This document shows positions 7,101 through 10,581 of a stretch of 10,581 nt of DNA, piece after piece. The stretch is taken from positions 1-10,581 of the forward strand of contig QMZG01000031.1 of the NCBI GenBank assembly GCA_003663045.1. Reading direction: 5' to 3'. The position numbers and the translations under genes were made by a program. This stretch comes from Candidatus Altarchaeales archaeon. Its GTDB lineage: Archaea > Altiarchaeota > Altiarchaeia > IMC4 > QMZM01. Below the pieces are notes generated by a model, which was given only the letters and a program-made list of their open reading frames with translations, was not told the DNA's origin and searched no databases. Positions within the stretch are counted from its first letter, which is position 1, and each line of letters starts with the position of its first letter.

Positions 7101-7907
7101 TTATCTCAATCCCAGCACATCATCCATCCCATATATCCCCCTTTTATCTTTAATAAATTTCACCGCCTCTACAACACCTTTAGCAAATGCTGCTCTTGAA
7201 TGCGCTCTATGAATTATTTCCACCCTCTCCCCAAGGGTTCCAAATATCACCGTATGTTCACCCACGATATCCCCAGCTCTTATGGCATGAATTCCAATCT
7301 CTCCCGGGTTTCTTTCCTTCATCCCCCTCCTTCCATAGATTGCAGTACCCTTTAAATCCCTTCCCAACTTCTCAGAGATTATCTCTGCAGTTTTCAGGGC
7401 GGTTCCCGAAGGGGCATCTTTTTTAAAACGATGATGTGCCTCAACTATCTCAATATCATAATCCTTCAATAATTCACTTGCCCTTCTCACAATCTCCCAA
7501 AAGACATTAACTCCGATGCTCATATTTGGAGAGATCACTGCTCCCGTCTTATATTTTTCTATATTCTCTCTCAATTCTTTCATTTCAGATTCAATAAATC
7601 CCGTAGTTCCGATAACCATGTTTATCCCTCTCTCACAAATTAATTTTGAATTTTCAACACATGCATGAGCATTGGTAAAGTCAATGGTGACATCGGGTTT
7701 ATCCTCATCCAATGTCTCTGATAAATCTTCAGAATTTGTAACCCAGATTCCTAATGGCTCCATTCCTGCCAATGTTCCGGCATCCTTTCCCAACAAAGGG
7801 CTTTTTGGTGCTTCAATTACTGAAACTATTTTAAAGCCCTCCGCTATACACTGCCTTAAAACCTCCTTTCCCATCCTTCCCAAGCCGAGAATTGTTATTT
7901 TTATCAT
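7101..7907 (-). CDS. dapB: 4-hydroxy-tetrahydrodipicolinate reductase
   Basis: NAD(P)H-dependent reductase of the diaminopimelate route to lysine, producing tetrahydrodipicolinate in the cytoplasm. The 268-residue protein is full length. The N-terminal nucleotide-binding motif is GLGRMG at residues 8-13. IGTTGF at 99-104 and SPNMSIGVNVF at 126-136 are family blocks. The catalytic signature EAHHRFKKDAPSGTA spans 156-170; H158 and K162 match the acid/base pair known from the E. coli enzyme (H159, K163). Conserved C-terminal blocks are RAGDIVGEHTV (210-220) and HRAHSR (233-238). The ATG at 7907 gives the standard N-terminus. The gene is transcribed away from purE with only 18 nt between start codons. 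No other dap or lys gene is in the window, so it is not in a lysine operon here. Confidence 0.96.
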   Translation of the reverse strand: MIKITILGLGRMGKEVLRQCIAEGFKIVSVIEAPKSPLLGKDAGTLAGMEPLGIWVTNSEDLSETLDEDKPDVTIDFTNAHACVENSKLICERGINMVIGTTGFIESEMKELRENIEKYKTGAVISPNMSIGVNVFWEIVRRASELLKDYDIEIVEAHHRFKKDAPSGTALKTAEIISEKLGRDLKGTAIYGRRGMKERNPGEIGIHAIRAGDIVGEHTVIFGTLGERVEIIHRAHSRAAFAKGVVEAVKFIKDKRGIYGMDDVLGLR

Positions 7908-7942
7908 CTTGTTTAAATAATTAACATGGCAGATATATTAAT
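7895..7942. promoter_or_regulatory. Overlapping divergent promoters of dapB and purE
   Basis: The two ATG codons are separated by 18 nt (7908-7925), too little for two archaeal core promoters. For purE, TTTTTATC at 7898-7905 lies about 25 nt upstream of its ATG but inside the first codons of dapB. For dapB, the minus-strand TTAATATAT (plus 7933-7941) lies about 30 nt upstream of its ATG but inside the first codons of purE. Both distances fit leaderless transcripts starting at or next to the ATG. The AT-rich TTTAAATAA in the middle (7912-7920) is too close to either start to act as a TATA box. Positions are seen; promoter function is inferred. Confidence 0.5.
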
Positions 7943-8312
7943 CATCGCTGGAAGCAAGTCTGATCAGGATATTGTTAAGAAGGCTGAAGATGTTCTGAAG
8001 GAGAGCAGAGTGGATTACTCTTTGGAATATTGCTCTTTTCACAGGAAACCCGAGAAACTGAGGGATATAGTGAAGAATTCTGATGCCAAGGTTTTTATCT
8101 GCATCGCTGGTTTAGCTGCAGCGTTGCCGGGAGCGGTAGCGGCCATGACAGATAAGCCGGTTATAGGGGTTCCCGTATCTTCAAAGTTGGGTGGCTTGGA
8201 TGCTCTTCTTTCCATTGTACAGATGCCCAAAAGGGTTCCGGTAGCCTGTGTTGGTATTGACAATGGAGCAAACGCTGCGTATCTTGCATTGAGGATTCTT
8301 GGGCTTTTGTAG
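7926..8312 (+). CDS. purE: PurE-type N5-CAIR mutase / AIR carboxylase, short archaeal form
   Basis: Purine biosynthesis enzyme that converts N5-carboxyaminoimidazole ribonucleotide to CAIR (or carboxylates AIR directly, depending on class). The 128 residues carry GSKSD at 9-13 for phosphate binding, SFHRKP at 37-42 in place of the common SAHRTP, and a well-conserved second half (KPVIGVPV at 77-84, GLDALLSIVQMP at 90-101, GANAA at 114-118). It differs from bacterial class I PurE in having AGLAAALPG at 61-69, with Ala where the GGAAHLPG His sits. It is also shorter than the roughly 160-170 residue bacterial enzymes, lacking the C-terminal extension. The GIDNG turn is reminiscent of the PurE-like half of LarB, but the SxSD and HR motifs and the short length favour PurE. 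The ATG at 7926 puts the phosphate-binding motif at the usual distance. Confidence 0.87.
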   Translation: MADILIIAGSKSDQDIVKKAEDVLKESRVDYSLEYCSFHRKPEKLRDIVKNSDAKVFICIAGLAAALPGAVAAMTDKPVIGVPVSSKLGGLDALLSIVQMPKRVPVACVGIDNGANAAYLALRILGLL

Positions 8313-8360
8313 TTTTTATATACTCTTGGTATACCTGTTAACACCCTGTGGTGGTTAACA
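8313..8360. terminator. Palindrome-rich gap between convergent purE and the DUF99 gene
   Basis: Directly after the purE stop comes a T5 run (8313-8317) followed by ATATA, then the self-complementary 8-mer GGTATACC (8328-8335). An inverted repeat follows: TGTTAACACC (8336-8345), a CTGT loop, and GGTGGTTAACA (8350-8360), pairing through ten base pairs with one bulged G. The T run suggests purE termination; the hairpin may help end transcription from either side. TTTTTATATA also resembles a TATA box pointing into the DUF99 antisense strand, so the reading as a terminator is not certain. Confidence 0.4.
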
Positions 8361-8380
8361 TAATCATCTGTTCTATCAAT

Positions 8381-8989
8381 TTAGGCACCACCCCTGGACT
8401 CCCCCAACACAATTCCGGAAGCAATGAGATGAGCTACCCTGATTGGCTCGGGAATCAGGCTCCTCGTTGAGGATAATTTAACAATCTCCTCCGCATCTTT
8501 GAAAGAAATACCGTGATGTTGAATGTAGATAAATTTTCCGGGCCTGGTTTCAACCCCTTCTGGCTTTCCAGCCTTCTTTATACACTTAGAATAGAATCTT
8601 TTATTCTTCAAATTCTTTATTGCATTTTCTATAGCTTTAAAATCTGGCATATGTCTCACTATCACAATCACGGGCAGGTTGGTTTTCTTGAATAGTTTTT
8701 CTATGTCCACGAGATTGAAACCACCGAAGCTCAGACCATCCAGCATGATAATGCGAAGATCCTTGAATTTACTATCGTTTACCATCTCTGCTATCCTCTC
8801 CGTGGAATCCGTTCCATCAACTAGGACCTCTGTTTTTAGAATGCCATCCAGCCAGTTTCCGCCCCTAAACACGGCTCCGACCAGCATGGTCTTTTTATCA
8901 CTATAAAGATCGAAGGGTGCATCATCTACTCCAAGAATTCTGATTTCCTCCTTTATTCTGTAGAATTTGACATTTCTTTTGTTTTTCAT
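8381..8989 (-). CDS. DUF99 family protein (endonuclease V-like fold)
   Basis: Archaeal DUF99 (UPF0215) protein, a family structurally related to endonuclease V; I recall some members being described as deoxyuridine-directed endonucleases. Counting from the ATG at 8989 (202 residues), conserved blocks are ILGVDDAPF (18-26), VDGTDST (57-63), MLDGLSFGGFN (82-92), LPVIVIVRHMPD (105-116), and a C-terminal PEPIRVAHLIASG (180-192) with GESRG (196-200). The acidic residues D22/D23, D58 and D84 are candidates for metal binding by analogy with the endonuclease V fold; this is inference. A TTG start at 9004 would add five residues and cannot be excluded, but the ATG is the simpler choice and no ribosome binding site supports either. 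A nucleic-acid repair role is plausible, not shown. Confidence 0.88.
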   Translation of the reverse strand: MKNKRNVKFYRIKEEIRILGVDDAPFDLYSDKKTMLVGAVFRGGNWLDGILKTEVLVDGTDSTERIAEMVNDSKFKDLRIIMLDGLSFGGFNLVDIEKLFKKTNLPVIVIVRHMPDFKAIENAIKNLKNKRFYSKCIKKAGKPEGVETRPGKFIYIQHHGISFKDAEEIVKLSSTRSLIPEPIRVAHLIASGIVLGESRGGA

Positions 8990-9009
8990 TTCTATTAACG
9001 GCAATGTGG

Positions 9010-9030
9010 CTGAGCGATTTCATCGCTCAG
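9010..9030. promoter_or_regulatory. Perfect 9-bp inverted repeat in the DUF99/pheS divergent spacer
   Basis: CTGAGCGAT (9010-9018), a TTC spacer, then ATCGCTCAG (9022-9030): a perfect 9-bp dyad with a 3-nt centre, clearly more GC-rich than the flanking AT-rich spacer. It lies 21 nt upstream of the DUF99 ATG and 47 nt upstream of the pheS ATG. It could be an operator for a dimeric regulator acting on one or both genes, or an RNA hairpin in a DUF99 leader. No hairpin-plus-U-run arrangement is present, so it is not a classical intrinsic terminator. Confidence 0.55.
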
Positions 9031-9042
9031 TTTAACTTCATT

Positions 9043-9070
9043 CATATTATTAAGGAATATCATTAATAAT
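9043..9070. promoter_or_regulatory. AT-rich inverted repeat, probable pheS promoter element
   Basis: ATTATTAA (9046-9053) and TTAATAAT (9063-9070) form an 8-bp inverted repeat around a 9-nt centre. The left arm lies about 29 nt upstream of the pheS ATG, where a TATA box for a leaderless transcript is expected. Read on the minus strand, the same left arm gives TTAATAATATG, a possible TATA element for the DUF99 gene. The AT-only composition means the symmetry could be partly chance. Confidence 0.4.
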
Positions 9071-9077
9071 TTATGAT

Positions 9078-10553
9078 ATGGAATTACATCCACATGAAGT
9101 GAAGATTCTGAAGGAACTGAAGAGGAAATCCAAACCGGAGGAGATCGCAAGGAGGGCGGAGATTCCCTTGGATGCGGTAATGAGGGCATCTTCCTGGCTC
9201 TCAACAAAGGGTCTGATAAGGATTGAAGAGAAGATTACCGAGGATATCTCTCTGGGTAAAGAGGGGAGATTATATGCTGAGAAAGGGCTGCCTGAAAGAC
9301 AACTAATTGAGATAATCAAGGATGAAGGGAGTATCTCTGACCTAAAAGATAAGCTCGGCAAGAATGAGATTACTATTGCTCTGGGATGGCTTAGTAAAAA
9401 GAAACAAGGAAGATTTGAGAAAGGTATTATAAAGATTTTGAACAGAGAGAAAACCAAGGATGAAAAACTCTTGGAGATTTTGAAGAAAAGGGAAAGGATA
9501 AATTCTGAGGAATTGGATGAACATCTGATGAAAGGTCTAGAACTCCTAAGAAAGAGAAAGGATGTCATAAAGATCTCTGAGAAAAAAAGTATTTGGCTCC
9601 TGCCCACCGAAAAGGGTTTGAAGATTGGAAAATCTGCAAGGGTTAAAGCAATTTCCCAGTTAACCCCGGAAACGCTCATTTCTGGGAGATGGAGAGAAAT
9701 GAGATTCAGGCCCTATGATATTGACATTTATGTGAAGCCAGAATTTCCAGCCAAGAGGCACCCATTGCAGAGGTTGATTGAAAAGATTAGAGAAATATTC
9801 TGTGAGATGGGTTTTAAGGAGATCAAGGGTCCATTGGTTGAGAGTGCATTTTGGAACTTCGATGCATTATTCCAACCACAGGATCATCCAGCCAGAGACA
9901 TGCACGATACATTCTATCTGAAAAATCCAAAGGAGATTGAAATACCCGACTTTGGAAAATTCAAGGCAAATGTGAAGAGAACGCATGAAGATGGCTGGAC
10001 AACTGGATCTACCGGCTGGGGTTATGAATGGAGCGAAGAGGTGGCAAAAAAGCCTATTTTGAGGACCCATACCACAGCCGTGACAGGCAGGTATCTAACT
10101 AAAATAAGAATGGAGGATCTTCCAACACAAGTATTCTGCATAGGAAAGGTCTTTAGAAATGAATCAATTGACTATAAACATCTGCCCGAGTTCTATCAGG
10201 TTGAGGGCATAGTAGTTGATGAGAATGTAAATTTCAGAAATCTGCTTGGAATACTAAAGGAATTCTATGACCATATGGGCTCTAAGGTAAGATTTAGACC
10301 AGCATATTTCCCATATACGGAGATGAGTGTTGAGCCCGAGGTTTTTATAGAAGAAAGGGGTGAATGGATAGAACTGGGTGGTGCTGGAATCTTTCGACCG
10401 GAGGTGGTTAAGCCATTGCTGGGCTTCGACTGTCCCGTCTTAGCGTGGGGTCTTGGCTTGGACAGGGTTGTGGCCCTGAATCTTGGCTTAAAGGATATTA
10501 GAGAGCTCTATATCAGCGATTTAGAGTGGTTGAGAAGGGGTAAGATAGTTTAA
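9078..10553 (+). CDS. pheS: Phenylalanyl-tRNA synthetase alpha subunit, archaeal type
   Basis: Catalytic alpha subunit of the alpha2-beta2 phenylalanyl-tRNA synthetase (class II). The 491-residue protein has the archaeal/eukaryotic layout. Residues 1 to about 185 form a chain of winged-helix domains (for example IARRAEIPLDAVMRASSWL, 23-41) thought to contact tRNA, and the class II core follows. Motif 1 is around 246-266 (GFKEIKGPLVES, then FWNFDALFQP). The family-specific QDHPARDMHDTF is at 268-279. HTTAVTGRYL lies at 331-340, motif 2 at 355-377 (GKVFRNES, then HLPEFYQVEG), and motif 3 GLGLDR at 458-463. All are intact and the protein looks complete. The ATG at 9078 has no Shine-Dalgarno sequence but does have an AT-rich box about 29 nt upstream. 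The pheT partner is not in the window; the gene is followed by a TATA-like sequence, so the next gene may have its own promoter. Confidence 0.96.
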   Translation: MELHPHEVKILKELKRKSKPEEIARRAEIPLDAVMRASSWLSTKGLIRIEEKITEDISLGKEGRLYAEKGLPERQLIEIIKDEGSISDLKDKLGKNEITIALGWLSKKKQGRFEKGIIKILNREKTKDEKLLEILKKRERINSEELDEHLMKGLELLRKRKDVIKISEKKSIWLLPTEKGLKIGKSARVKAISQLTPETLISGRWREMRFRPYDIDIYVKPEFPAKRHPLQRLIEKIREIFCEMGFKEIKGPLVESAFWNFDALFQPQDHPARDMHDTFYLKNPKEIEIPDFGKFKANVKRTHEDGWTTGSTGWGYEWSEEVAKKPILRTHTTAVTGRYLTKIRMEDLPTQVFCIGKVFRNESIDYKHLPEFYQVEGIVVDENVNFRNLLGILKEFYDHMGSKVRFRPAYFPYTEMSVEPEVFIEERGEWIELGGAGIFRPEVVKPLLGFDCPVLAWGLGLDRVVALNLGLKDIRELYISDLEWLRRGKIV

Positions 10554-10556
10554 ATG

Positions 10557-10577
10557 ATAGTTTTAACTATTTATATT
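10557..10577 (+). promoter_or_regulatory. Small inverted repeat and TATA-like box after pheS
   Basis: ATAGTT (10557-10562), TT, AACTAT (10565-10570) is a 6-bp inverted repeat, followed by TTTATATT at 10570-10577. This may be the promoter of a gene starting just beyond the window, or the pheS end signal. Too little sequence follows to decide. Confidence 0.3.
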
Positions 10578-10581
10578 ATCT

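Noticed and set aside
7926..8312. LarB (nickel-pincer cofactor synthesis) instead of PurE
   Set aside because: The length, the GSKSD phosphate motif, the HR pair and GLDALLSIVQMP fit PurE; the LarB N-terminal half is absent and there are no larC or larE neighbours in the window.
8313..8380. A tRNA or other structured RNA gene between purE and DUF99
   Set aside because: Too short for a tRNA, with no T-loop or anticodon arm; only the simple hairpin is supported.
9071..9679. 202-residue minus-strand open frame opposite the 5' half of pheS
   Set aside because: Composition is Ser/Phe/Leu/Ile-rich, as expected from reading Lys/Glu/Arg-rich helices backwards; pheS is complete and conserved in the other strand.

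Overview
The window is AT-rich archaeal DNA, most likely euryarchaeal. The evidence is an Rpp30-type RNase P protein, an archaeal-type PheS with winged-helix N-terminal domains, a DUF99 protein, a geranylgeranyl reductase of the archaeal lipid type, and TATA-like boxes about 25-30 nt upstream of start codons with few Shine-Dalgarno sequences. A Thermoplasmata-related lineage is possible, but the sequence alone does not settle this. Coding density is high. I see no tRNA or rRNA gene, CRISPR array, insertion sequence or phage gene.

Layout. (1) 13-1605: a Trk/Ktr-type K+ transporter membrane subunit with a charged C-terminal tail. (2) 1648-6815: a tight same-strand cluster of metG, geranylgeranyl reductase (2-nt gap), a tandem V4R-domain protein (10-nt gap) and RNase P subunit Rpp30 (4-nt ATGA overlap), ending in a T-rich terminator-like tract. 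(3) 6935-7057: a 40-residue single-pass membrane protein that may be a very short Sec61-beta/SecG-like subunit. (4) 7101-8312: divergent dapB (minus) and purE (plus) whose start codons are only 18 nt apart, so each promoter must lie inside the other gene. (5) 8381-8989: a DUF99 protein (minus), convergent with purE across a palindrome-rich gap. (6) 9078-10553: pheS (plus), divergent from DUF99 across a spacer that holds a perfect 9-bp stem and an AT-rich inverted repeat.

How the genes relate. Most are housekeeping genes: translation (metG, pheS), tRNA 5' processing (rnp3), lysine/diaminopimelate synthesis (dapB), purine synthesis (purE), membrane lipid saturation (geranylgeranyl reductase) and K+ uptake (trkH). 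The least explained part is the block GGR - double V4R - Rpp30. It pairs an isoprenoid-reducing enzyme with a protein of a fold known for binding hydrophobic small molecules, and couples that protein's translation to an RNase P subunit.

I did not find a clear-cut new defence or mobile system. The best candidates for new biology are the lipid-linked tandem V4R protein, the substituted fourth selectivity-filter loop and tail of the TrkH protein, the minimal Sec61-beta-like ORF, and the reciprocal dapB/purE promoters.
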